Below, one piece after another: positions 10,583 through 21,918 of a DNA stretch of 64,000 nt. This DNA is from Scilla litardierei. Taxonomy: Eukaryota; Streptophyta; Magnoliopsida; Asparagales; Asparagaceae. Location of the stretch: assembly GCA_030789695.1 (NCBI GenBank), contig CM061136.1, forward strand, positions 135,420,448 to 135,484,447. Direction: 5' to 3'. The first letter of the stretch is position 1; the number at the start of each line of letters is the position of its first letter. The position numbers and the translations under genes are program-made. The notes under the pieces were generated by a model that worked only from the letters and a program-made list of their open reading frames with translations, did no database searches and was not told the origin of the DNA.

Positions 10583-13500
10583 TAGGGGTGGACAAAGATC
10601 CGATTAAACGATTGAATCCACCCGATCCGAAAAAGTAGATCGGATATCCGATCCGATGAAAGTGACTTGTTATTAATAAGCAGATCCGACCGATCCGTTT
10701 GAAACTGATTCGGATTCGGATTTTAGTTTTCATCCGACAGAATGTGATCCGATCCGATTAGGTTTTGAGCGGGTTGTGTTATTGTTTAAGTTCACCCGAA
10801 TATCCGATTATTAATCCGATCCGATTATTTTTCACTACTACTTAAAAGCCCCTGAATCAATGCATCATAGCTATTGGTTAAGAAGACTAACAGACTCAAT
10901 TGCATCCCCCCATTGGTCCTATCCAGTTCCCTAGACCCATGCAGATGCAGTGCCTCCTCGTCTCTCTCTTCTCTCACGTCTGTTCTGTTTTAATTCATGT
11001 ACTGTACAACAGTACAAATAAAGCATGCTCTCCTCGTCTCAACATGAACTTGGGCCATAGCCATTTGCTAAGCAACAAAGCTTTTACGCATGAAGAATTG
11101 AAGATTGTCAGCAAGAAAAGTAATCGGATTTGATTTTGATTTGAATGCTCAGTTAAGGACTCAAGGCTAGCAAATAGGAATCCTCAGGTACACATACTGT
11201 CATACATATAAATTTAAAATTTGAGCGCTGTTGTAGCCTTATAGTAGGCTTGTAGTAGCTAGAAGCAATATGATATGATCATATTATGATTCATTGATTT
11301 TTTAGCTTTGTAGAGTAGGCTTGTAGGCTTGTAGCAGCTACCGATTCACTGTATGAGTTAGAAATGAGCACACGACTAAATGCACACACTGAAATTCATG
11401 ATCTAACAGTGTTTTTCACTTTGTTGCTCTTTTTACTGTAATTGCAGATTAATCATTAATGGCGAGTCAATCGATGACACCGTCTGTTGACAAAAATGAA
11501 GGAAATGCTCCAGAAGCTGCCCCAACAAGGAAGAATAAGAGTGTTGTGTGGGAACATTTTTCTGAAATGAAGAATGATGATGGTTCAAGTTTAGAAAAGC
11601 GAAGGGCAAAGTGCAATTATTGTTCGCATTCATATCTTTGCCATGTGAAAGCTATTGGTACAAGCAACATGAAAACCCACCTGTTTTATCAATGCAAGAA
11701 GTCTCCTTTGTTTGTTCCTAGCAAAAAACAGAAGTTACTGGTAATTACTAATTACTTTGAATCCTAAGTTTCATTCCTAGTTCTAGTTTTTTAATCAATA
11801 TATTTGTTAATATATGTAACTTGATTTTTTATATATTCTATTTCTTGCTAGGTGTGGGATGCCCCTCAAAATGGAGGTAAATTAGTTGCAAAGGGTTTTA
11901 ATGAGGATGTGGCAAGGTTAGCTCTTGCTAGGATGGTTATTATGGATGAGTTGCCTTTCAATTTGGTCAAAGGGGAAGGGTTTAGAGAGTTTATAAGACA
12001 GGTTCAGCCTCTATTTAAGAACGTATCTCGTAGGATTGTGGCTAGAGATATTTTGGAATTATATGAGTCGGAGAAGAGTAGGATGAAAAATATTTTAAGT
12101 TCTTCTGGGCAAAGGGTGACCCTAACTAGTGATACTTGGACATCAGTCCAAAATATCAACTATATGGTTATCACAGCCCACTTCATTGATGATAATTGTG
12201 TCCTTCATAAGAGGATTATTAATTTTTGTGTGATACCAAATCATAAGGGTAAGATTATTGGGCAGCTAGTTGAGACTTGTTTGATAGAGTGGGGAATTGA
12301 GAAAGTATTTTGTGTTGTCATGTATAACACATCTTCAAATGAGACTGCTATAACTTATATTAAAGGAAAGCTTAAGAATTAGAATCAGTTGGTGTTAAAT
12401 GGAGAGTTATTGCATTTGCGATGCTGTTGTCACATCCTTAATTTCGTTGTGAAAGATGGAATGTCACAATTAGATTCTTCTATTGAGGGGATTAGAAATT
12501 GTGTGAGGTATATACGGTCAAGCCCAACAAGGTTGGAAAGTTCCAGAACTGTGCAACTCATGAAAAAATTGAGCACAAAAGTGGGATAGTTCATCTAGAT
12601 GTGTGCACTCGTTGGAACTCAACTTATTTGATGCTAGAAATAGCCGTCAAATACCAGAATGCTTTTGCTAGGATGGAGGATGAGGATCCTCAGTTTGAGG
12701 CTTATTTTTCAGACAATGGCGGTAAGAAGAAGGATGTACCTCCAAACGGGGAAGATTGGGATAAGGCTGCAAGATTGGTTAAGTTCCTTAAGATTTTCTA
12801 TGAGGCAACCTAATGTTAAGTGGTACACAAGTTGTTACTGCAAATCAACCATTATTTTGGATGTGTACCATCATTGGAGCTTTAGAGAAGTGTTCCAAAG
12901 GTAACTTTGTTTACAAGTTTGAATCTTCACTTATTATTCTAAAATAAATATTGTTTATATATTTTATGATGTTTAATTACTGTTTTGTATTTTTTACAAG
13001 ATAATGATGCATTGCTTGTGAACATTGCAAAGTCGATGAAGATGAAATTCGACAAGTATTGGGGAAAGCTTGATACAAGGTCCTTATACTCACAGTGGTT
13101 TTGGATCTGAGGTACTTCTTCAAATTTGTTATACTTATACTAAATGCATATTTTTCTAATCTATTTAAATTTTAATCTCCCATCAGTTATTATATTTTTG
13201 TAATCGACTTACTTCTTCACTTCTTATAGGTACAAGCTATTATACTTGGAGTACTTCTTTCCAATGCTCCAATCAAACAAGGTCTTGCAAGAAATCATGA
13301 TTCAAGATGTGAAGAGAACTTTAGTCCAACTCTATAATAAGTATGCATCATACTATTCAGAAGAGGAACAAGCTCCTTTATCTGCTTCACAGCCTCAGTT
13401 TGCTACTCAATGAGTATGGAGGAAGAGGATAGTTATGCAGCCAACATGAAAGCATTTATGATGTTAAGGCAGTCAAAAGACAAAGATGTTTTCGTGATAA

Positions 13501-14503
13501 AAAATGAAGTTGATAAGTATCTGATGGATGCATTAGAGTTCATTTCAAACCCACAACTTGACTTGCTAAAATGGTGGAAAGAGAATACATGGAGATTTCC
13601 AATACTTTCGTTGATCGCAAAAGATGTTTTTGCAATCCCGGCGTCAATAGTGGGTTCAGAGAGTGCATTTAGTCTTGGATCGAGGATTGTTGACCCATTT
13701 CGTGCAAGCTTGACACCAAACATGGTTGAAGCACTTGTATGTACAAGTGATTGGCTAAGAACAACTAGCAAACCAGCGTTCAAAGATCCAATGGAGACTG
13801 AATTACAACAGTATGCAGACTTAGAAAATTTGGAAGCTGGTATTCTTCTAATTCATTACTAATGTGTGCATAAAAATTCCTTTTTTCTTTACTTCCATTT
13901 CTTCAATAGTTAAACTTGACCAACTTAGAGTGAGTTATTACAAACTAATGGTCACTTCATATTATTTGTAGATTTTGAAGTAATGATGAATGCGGAGGTG
14001 GAGCATCATGAGGAGACTAGGACAGCATCAGTAACTACTGAAAATTGATATCTTTGTAGAAGGAGAGCTCTGATTTTTTGGTTTTTTAAATCATTTTTGC
14101 TGGAAGGAGAGCTCTTAGTTGTCAAGCTCATACTCCTTGAAGTTGATGTCAAACTAGTATGAAGATATTGCAAACAGAGATAGCTTTTTAATGTTATTCT
14201 AGCAATTTGTATTTTGTAAGGATATTTCGTTTCGACATTGGAATTGACTTCAGTGTTTAAAAGTTAAACTTTCAGAATCTAATGAAATGAGTAACAAATT
14301 GTGGCATCAATAACTTTAAAATTTCAATAAAGCTAATATTCATCCGATCCGAATCGTATCCGATCTGAAATTCTAATCATCCAAATTTTCTGATTAACTT
14401 TTTTATTAGTGGATGCGGATCAGATTTTTCATCATCCGATTCAATTGGATCAGATGGTGGATTGAGGCATAATCCAATCCGAATATTCGGATGCCCACCC
14501 CTA
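10583..14503 (+). mobile_element. hAT transposon, decayed autonomous-type
   Basis: Terminal inverted repeats are TAGGGGTGGACAAAGATCCG on the left and, read inward, TAGGGGTGGGCATCCGAATA on the right. The flanking octamers are ggcgctag (10575-10582) and ggcgtcag (14504-14511), an 8-bp target duplication with two differences. Both ends are packed with atccgat/ccgatccga subterminal motifs (about 10600-10830 and 14340-14495), as expected for hAT transposase binding. The interior encodes a zf-BED/hAT transposase with multiple lesions. Confidence 0.85.
11459..13862 (+). pseudogene. hAT transposase (zf-BED / hAT C-terminal dimerisation)
   Basis: Exon 1 (11459-11740) encodes a BED zinc finger with CNYC and a following H-x4-C. 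A 111-bp intron (11741-11851, GT...AG, phase 0) leads to exon 2. Exon 2 carries the RNase H-fold region with DTWTS and RCCCHILNFVV. It is broken by a TAG (12380-12382, where Trp is expected), a frameshift near 12585 (the LDVCTRWNSTYLM region continues in another frame) and further disruption near 12810. A KMKFDKYW segment near 13040 and the hAT dimerisation domain (WWKENTWRFPILSLIAKDV, about 13410-13800) complete it. It would cut and paste the element but is clearly non-functional. No expression signal is seen. Confidence 0.85.
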
Positions 14504-14650
14504 GGCGTCAGTGATGTATTTGTTGTTCCACGTCAAATTTGTTGTTCTGCATCGAAGGCGCCTGTGCCGAATTTGTTGTTCCGTGCCGAAGGCACCCACG
14601 CCGTATTTGTTGTTCCTCGCCGAAGCCGACCACGCCGAAGGTACCCGTGA
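14504..14650. repeat. Helitron minisatellite, right half
   Basis: The same tttgttgttcc / gccgaaggcgcc units as 10340-10582, showing that the hAT element landed inside the array. Confidence 0.7.
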
Positions 14651-14778
14651 CGCTAAATATTTTTACACTAATTTGTTGGTTTTTTAAATTTTGGCTGTGT
14701 AAATAATTTTTTGGGGAGAACGATTTCATGGGGGGAAATCTTAAATGAATCGTGCCCGCGAACACGGGTTATGACTAG

Positions 14779-16149
14779 TCAAAACTAAATAAGAGAGACG
14801 AGAAATCGTTACCAAACCAATAAAGACGAAGAACTAAGCTCCAAAAAATTAAGATCCAAAGATTCCAAAGCAAAACACAATAATAAAACCCAAGTCTTTG
14901 TCTCCAAACAATAACGATAGCTCAAAAACTCTCTTTAAAACCAAAACTTGAATAATAAAACAAGCTCTTTAAACCTAGGGTAGAAAATAGGTTTATATAT
15001 AAAGGGGATGAACCCCACAAAATTTTTCGATAAGCCCAAGTGGGCCCAATAAAAACTTGGATGTGTCGCCCTACTCGGTTGAGTGCGGTGCCACTCGGTC
15101 TGAGTAGGGCTCCACCGCCATCGACTTCGTCTTGAACTTTGACTTGGGTGCTTAGGGGCTCGGACCGAGTGGATGTCCTACTCGGTCGAGCTGCAGGGAG
15201 CCAATGTTAGGCTCAAAAACAGCTGTTCTGTTTCCCATTCAGCTCGGTCGAGTAGCTCAACTACTCGGTCGAGCGGTAGATGGCTGGAAATGCTCTAAAA
15301 TTATCGTTCTGCTGCGCGTTTAGCTTGATCGAGCAGTGGGCCTGCTCGATCGAGCAACCTCTTTGCCCTTGCTCAGCAGCTAAGTGTTGGAAGTTGTGTT
15401 GGTTGAAACGATTTAGGACTTCTAGTTTGATAACGACAACCACGTGTGAATCATTTAACATGTGTGCTAAGTGTTTTTCGGGAAGGCTAACTCGTAATTC
15501 TTCAAAGAGACGACTAAGTCAAAAGATGGAGATTTTGTTATGAACATAGCAAGTTGGACTTGGTCCAACATGGAGAGAGATGGAGCCAATTCATATCTAA
15601 GGGTGATTGGAACAAATCCTATTTAAACTCATATTCAAACCTAAAATCCAATTCAAATCTCAAAACTCCTATCATCAAGGGATTTGCTTTTGACCTAAAT
15701 TCTTCCACCCAACTCCTATATATTCCCCTCAAAAATAAGAGAGATTGTGCGTGCAGCAACATTAAAACCCCATAACACCCCTAGCAGCCGCAAGCCTACC
15801 CCTCAAAAGAAAACCCTCATCATCAATCTCTAGGCTGTGAGCTTTTCATTGACAACATCTTGAAGCCGCATGCAACAACTTTCAAGGGCACAGAGTGGGG
15901 TTAATCAAGCAAAGGCCTCATCTCCAAACCATTACCATCGACAAGCCAACAAGACTCCAATCTATTGTACGTACAAAGTTTAGTGATATTTTAGTTTCTC
16001 CCAGATTCTCCTCTTCTGGGGGTTCCGGGAGGAGAGAGGTAATGGATATGAGCTCATCTCCCTATGGTGGTATTGTCTCAATAACTCTAGAGTTTTCCTC
16101 TTTCTGGGAATTTTATCCTTGGAGCCTAGTTGTCTACCTCTTTTTAGTT
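14779..16149. other. Unassigned LTR-like sequence, Helitron host, right part
   Basis: No convincing coding frame. It contains the palindrome array listed separately (15073-15352). A TATA-like ctcctatatattcccctc lies near 15713, followed by a leader-like stretch. This looks like LTR sequence of one or two gypsy-type elements, but no partner LTR or primer site was found here. Confidence 0.4.
15073..15352. repeat. CTCGGTCGAG palindrome array
   Basis: Several copies of CTCGGTCGAG, CTCGATCGAGC and variants such as ctcggaccgagtgg, spaced irregularly. It is similar in kind to the arrays at 42043-42362 and 47764-48250 but lies in a different sequence context. Confidence 0.75.
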
Positions 16150-17619
16150 AAGGAACATCCACTTCTGCTGCTGGTGGATTGCATCCAGTCTCGGTGATGT
16201 CAATCCTAGCTGGAGTGTTAGCAGCAAGGATGTGTGACTGAACAATGTTCTTATTGTCAATAAATATATTCGGTAACTGATGAACAATGTTCTGAATGTA
16301 GACGATCTTTAGGATCTCATTTTCACATTTCCTAGTTCTCAGATCATAGTGGGATAATGTCTTTATATCCCACGAGATGGTATGTGAAGCATCAAGGTTC
16401 ACTGTATCTGAGCCTGATCCATAGTCGTCAAGACGTGCCTTGAAAGGGTCCCCCACTTGGGATTCTAGGTATCTAATAATTGAGAATGAATCAAACCCTA
16501 CATAGATTCTTAGACGACGTTGAGGAACCAATTTTGTTCTCTATGGTTGTTCTATGGGGATGTAAACTACACAGATAAAAATCCTCAAATGAGATATATT
16601 TGGTGGTGTTTCGTATGCAAGTTGCATCAGAGAGTAACTATGACTCCCAGAGGGTTTAAGTCCAATTAATGAAGCATCATGAAAGATTGCTTGTCCCCAT
16701 ACAGTCACCGACAATTAGGATTTCATTAACAGTGGACTTGCAATCCATTGGATTCTTTTTATAAGTGACTCTGCTAATCCATTTTGGATGTGAACATGAG
16801 CTACATGATGTTCAACTTCTATCCCAGTTGATAGGTAGTAATCTTGAAATGACTGGGAGGTGAATTCCTCAGCATTATCCAGACGAAATTTCTTAATTTG
16901 ATTGTCTGGAAAATGTGCACGTAATTTTGTGATTTGTGCCAATAACTTTGGAAAAGCTAAATTGCGGGTGGATAGTTGACACACATACGACCATTTAGAG
17001 GATACATCTATTAGTACCATGAAGTATCGAAAAGTCCCGCTAAGACGGTGGGTTGGTCCATATATATCTCATTGTATTGTTTCGACGAAGCTTGGAGATT
17101 CATTATCCACTTTTAGTGGAGATGGTTTTGTAACAAATTTTCCTTATAACAAGGGAGACAATAAAACTCACCCTTATAAATAATATTCAGGTTCTTCAGA
17201 TTATGTCCGTATGATTAGGATATGATACTGTACATCATAACCAATTCAGGGTGGCCAAGTCTATCGTGCTAAAGTAAAAACTTAGATAATTTTTGGCACT
17301 TCTAGTGTTCTGTTAAATTTGCGCTCTCTCCAAGTTGTTGTATGATAGAGACCTGATGAGAGCCCCTCAAATTGCTCAAGTATGTATTTGTATCCATTTT
17401 CTTGAGACGTTACATACACGTATTCTATATCGTGTTTACTGTCAGTTTCTAATTGGAATGCATTTTGGCGTATGTCCTAGAACTTCGTAAATTTCTATTT
17501 GAATTCAGAGAGAATAATGCATCCTTTATTTTTATTCATGTATTATTTGGGAGAAATAAAGTTGCATTCCTTGATCCTTCAATTATATTGGATGGCCCTC
17601 ATATAGTATTCATAAGGCT
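16150..17619 (-). pseudogene. Decayed Ty1/copia pol: protease tail and integrase
   Basis: Minus-strand frames, broken by several stops and shifts, encode the segment after the protease (GPSNIIEGSRNATLFLPNNT), then an HHCC-type finger (HDRLGHPE), then the integrase core with VLIDVSSKWS, RLDNAEEFTS and GLAESLIKR, so the DDE residues remain. The integrase C-terminus follows (VPQRRLRIYVGFD). It ends near 16150 without reverse transcriptase. The sequence type differs from the Sirevirus and from the 52021-60595 copia. Its protease start lies at 26486-26563, on the far side of the gag-only element inserted here. Confidence 0.8.
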
Positions 17620-19844
17620 TGAAGGGTTTTGACGGACCCTCAGAGCTCAGATCTGTACCCGTCCTAAGTCGGATGGACCACAGAGGCATAAAGCCCAGCA
17701 GAAAAATAAAAACATGCTAGCTAAAAATTTTAGATAGGCCTTGAGAGAGACAGAACCTAGCCCAATCTATGCCAACTTGGGATGGATCTGACCACCCCAA
17801 GAGGGATCTATCATACTGCGACGAAATTAAATTACACTAAAAAGCTTTGAAGAACATACCCGGAATCTCAACCATAGGGCAGGCAAGATGTACCGCACCG
17901 GCTTCTTACGCTCTTCATAACCGAACCGCCTTGACTCGATCCACCGGAGCCACCTTGCACCTTCGAACTGATCCACCCGAGCCGTCACCCGCCTCCGAGC
18001 CTATCACTTGCGGTAGAAGGTTTCACTTGAGCAGACCCACGTCTTAGACGTCTGGATCCAAATCTAAAACACCCTTCATAGTCTTGCTAGGACTCGTCAA
18101 GAGAATAGGAAGAAGAGAGGAAGAATAGTTTAAGTCGTAGATCGAGCTTGCTCAAAATTCGGAGCTACTCGATCGAAGACTTGGTATGTTTTTCAACGAA
18201 AAGTGTGCACCCCTATTTATATAGGGAGTCAACCCCTCTCTTTTCATCACGAGCAATGCGGGACAAAACAAAATTAAAAGAGAATTAATTTAGTTAATTG
18301 AAGTTAGTAAGCCTTTCACAAAGGCCAACTTCAACTAATTAATTCTCCCTCACCATCGAGTTTTAGAAACGATACAAGCTATCATTTCGAAGGGCTTTGA
18401 ATGGCGAATGCGTAGGAATGAACGGCGACGAATTCTGACTTCGTTTGACCGCTCAAACAATTGCCCAAAGATGGGCAAAGAGTCAATTTTCATAGCCGTC
18501 AAAAGGGTTTCAGAAAACCCTAATAAAACTTAAGTTGCGGGCACGCTCGCCAAGGCTTGTGGGTGGACCCGCTTGTCCAAGTGGGTCCAACCCACTCTTG
18601 CCTTTAACTGTTTTTTCGTTTCCGGGCTCGTTTGAGCTCCGTTTTGGACGCGGTTTGAACCTGCGTTTAGACGGGACGATCTCGTCAACCAGGTAATCCT
18701 TTCTAATGATTTTGTTCCTACAAATATTGTCGTAACCAATTTATGACACGTTTAATCTTGTTTGCATTGAATGCAACATTGTCCCCATCTACGACATAGT
18801 CTCACAACTAGCTTGTGAACTTAACCATTTCATCATATGAATTCATCTTATTTATCTTCATATACTAAGACATGAATACAACTTGGTGTGAGACCCTACA
18901 GCCTGACCTTACTACTGGTTGGGGCTCAAAACCCCTAGACGACGGTCACCACGAGCAGCAGTTGTCGTCCATGTTTCAGATTGATCATAACGTGATCGAC
19001 CCATTGACAAAAGTATCATTGGTTCAAATTGTCTGTGTCAGTGATGAATACCGTTAGATACAGTTCCTTCGTCAAGACTGTGTCTCTGTTGGCTTAGGGT
19101 ACGGTTTACTGTCAACCACATTAGACAACAATGGTCAGTATACATCGGTCTTTGTTGTATTCACGTTGTACATCTTACAACGTACGCCGACCGAGGATTA
19201 ACACAAAGACCGTACTAAGCCTGTGACACTAACTTCCCTTTAACGAAAGAGACGAATCCCATCTTAGTCATCTACTTGACTCTAGAGCTTCAGGTGTGAC
19301 CCAACCTAAGATCTTTCAGCATGCCTACCCTCGAAGCTAGATCATAGGTCTAAGTGACACGTTCACTCACTGGTTCGTACAAATGACTTCAGGTTTTAAG
19401 GAACAGCTTACCTATCATCACCCTAGAGTTATTATAGACAGTTTAGTTAAAGTTAAATGTTTAATAACTCTAAGTTGGTCGTTCAGTGAACTCATTCTCC
19501 AATGAGCACCTATGTCTCATCTCCGACTGCACCAAGTCGAATGACTATGGGATCATCATTACCCTAAGGTAAGACACAGACATAGTGGTCTATCCGATGT
19601 GCCGATATCTAGCTCTCGACACATCTATGACCATGAACCGTTTAAGACTTAAGTTTCTGTTCGGTCACTTAATACTGATAATCGAGATCTACATCTGGAT
19701 ACGTAAGGACCTAACTATAAGTCTAAGGAAATTATCTAAGTATATGATTCAATGAATTCATACTTAGGATAATTGACACCATATTATACCTTAACAAGAC
19801 GTATACTTAGGACAAATTGCCTTATGGGCATATATCCTCCTATA
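17620..19844 (-). repeat. 3' LTR of gag-only copia element
   Basis: About 2225 bp. On the plus strand it starts tgaagggttttgacgg and ends atatcctcctata, where a terminal CA has become TA. Next to it the sense-strand polypurine tract reads AAGTGCAAGTGGGAGA. A promoter-like ctatttatataggg lies near 18210. Confidence 0.88.
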
Positions 19845-21098
19845 TCTCCCACTTGCACTTAGGCTATTTATCTCAGTATCTCATACCGTTATAGCATATC
19901 AGTCACATTAGACATCCATATGTCAAACCTAAGAATGGATTTACTAATAAGTATCTATAATGCATTTTAGTGGATTTTTATTTATACATCTCTTAATCAC
20001 ACAAGGTTGATTCTTGAAAAATGATTAGGATCAATTTTCTTTTCTTTGTATAGCTAACAATTAGCTCATACAATCTTGATGTACGGTCTAACATTTCTAC
20101 AAGTCAGTCTTGGCTCATTTCAATTATATTGTGTCAATATGTCAAGTACATAAATGACACCGTAAGTCTCTATATATTTGATTAAATCAAAACTATTTTG
20201 ATTCAATGTCTTATATAGATGATTCAAATAAGTTGGAAACCTTTTTACTTAGTCCAAGAAACCGGAGCTAAGTATATGAGCTAGCTCTCACTGACTTTAA
20301 GAATTAACTGATTAAATGCTTCTACTATATATCTAAATTATATTTAGAATATACATGATAAGCATAACCAATTGAGAAGTGCTTAGATGGAACATACCAG
20401 TGTTAGGTTGGGTTTGACGAATGAGTCATATCAAGATCGGTTAAAGGAATCTTGATATTGACTTACTCAGTCAAACGTCCTACTTAGTACTTTTTCCTTA
20501 ACTACATTTAATACTAACTCTTAAGAATCAAATGTAGTTTGAATTAAGAATCAATCTTAACATGCGTATAATTGTGATCATACACAATTTATACGATCCT
20601 GGAACTTATATTTAACTATAAAATGGCTATAAAATTAAGTCAGCTCCAAACAATGAAATTATTCAGGTGCCTTGCTTGTTAGCTCGAGAATTAATGCAAC
20701 TAGCACAGACAGCTACATTCACAGAAATTTAAGCCATTCGCCTCAAATCACAATTTAAAAGGAAGCACATTTCCCGAGACATTTTATAAAAGCAACGTAT
20801 TCATAAAAATGAATCATAATGTGTTTATCATAATAAACCTTGAGCGTTAAACGCTCAATCATTGTTTTAACTTAAGGAACGATACGTTTTATTCATAACA
20901 GAAAATAAGTATCAGTTCCTTCTTCTTCACGTCTTTTGAAGTCCTTGCACGGCCCCAACAGCAACGATTGCTCAGATGCCGACCGTCCTCGGAACTTCTT
21001 CCATCCTCTGCTTCATATCAGCCACCTGTATATATTACACCGATGTCTTAATATCTCATACTATGTGATAAAGCATTTATAGAAATAATTATGCTTTA
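19845..21098. other. 3' non-coding region of gag-only element
   Basis: AT-rich sequence between the gag stop and the 3' LTR, with no coding frame and no trace of pol motifs. The polypurine tract is at the LTR edge (19845-19860). Confidence 0.6.
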
Positions 21099-21918
21099 TT
21101 AAATTGAATTTGTTGTACCTGAGGTAGAGGTATCAGTATGCCCCTTCTTCTTTTCTGCAAGGTAAACCTTGCAGTTCTTCTTTTAATGGCCTATCTTATG
21201 GCAGTGAAAGCATTCGGATTTGGACGGAGCCCCCTTTGCCTTCTTCTTCCCCTTCTTCACCTTGGCTGGTTGTGGGACCTGCCTCTTCTTACCCTTGCCT
21301 TTCGGCTGGTCTGAAGAAGCAGAGCCAATAACCAACACAGTCGGTTTCTTCTCGATCTCCTCAAACTGCCTAAGCTTGTTAAGGAGACCGGGAAGATTCG
21401 TTTCAATACTGTTCATAATGAAACTAGTAATGAAAGGTTTGAAGTCTGGGGTCAAAGACTTAAGGATGATGTCCACGGACATCTCATTGTCCAGGACAAA
21501 ACCCAACTTGGCGGCGTCTTCCACGTACCCGATCATCTTAATCACATGATTTTGCACGGGGCCCGTTACCATCCTAGTTCCCTAGAGGTTGCTCGTGGCT
21601 TCAAATTTGTCAACTCTAGACCGCTTGCCAAATAATTCCTCTGCATTGAACATCCAGATGTTCATGCTTTCTCTGCAGATTGTTGTTCATTGAAGCCAGA
21701 GCAGGGCACATGGCCTTCTCGGCATCTCTCTGCTACTCCTTGTAGGCTATCTTCTCCTCAGGCGTTGCATCTTCGTCCGGCTTTTCCAGAGGGTCCTCGA
21801 ACAGCACCTATCCAATCCTGGCTAGAGAAAGGACTAACTTAATGTTTCTAAGCAATTCCTTATAGTTGGTTCCATCAAGCACATTCTTCTCTATCATATA
21901 CTTTAGACCTGAATCCAT
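21099..21918 (-). pseudogene. Copia gag relic of the gag-only element
   Basis: It starts MDSGLKYMIEKN with the common opening of a short copia gag. It carries two early stops and a frameshift near 21600, then is open for 129 codons (21572-21183). That stretch ends in the nucleocapsid zinc knuckle CFHCHKIGH, followed by one stop and the tail KKNCKVYLAEKKKGHTDTST. A Lys-rich block precedes the knuckle. The ATG lies directly after a splice-acceptor-like ctactaaattgcag. It cannot be made as an intact protein today. The tail is homologous to the start of pol in the nested element (about 57770). Confidence 0.82.

Larger units (their letters stand above)
9947..14778 (+). mobile_element. Non-autonomous Helitron, copy 2, carrying a hAT transposon
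   Basis: It begins TCTATTATATATTTG immediately after the CTAG of copy 1 and ends atgactag (14771-14778) before a T, with a decayed hairpin (cgtg ... cacg) just upstream. Its ends are homologous to copy 1. Without the hAT insertion it would be about 0.9 kb. It carries a GCGCCGAAGGCGCC minisatellite. Confidence 0.7.
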
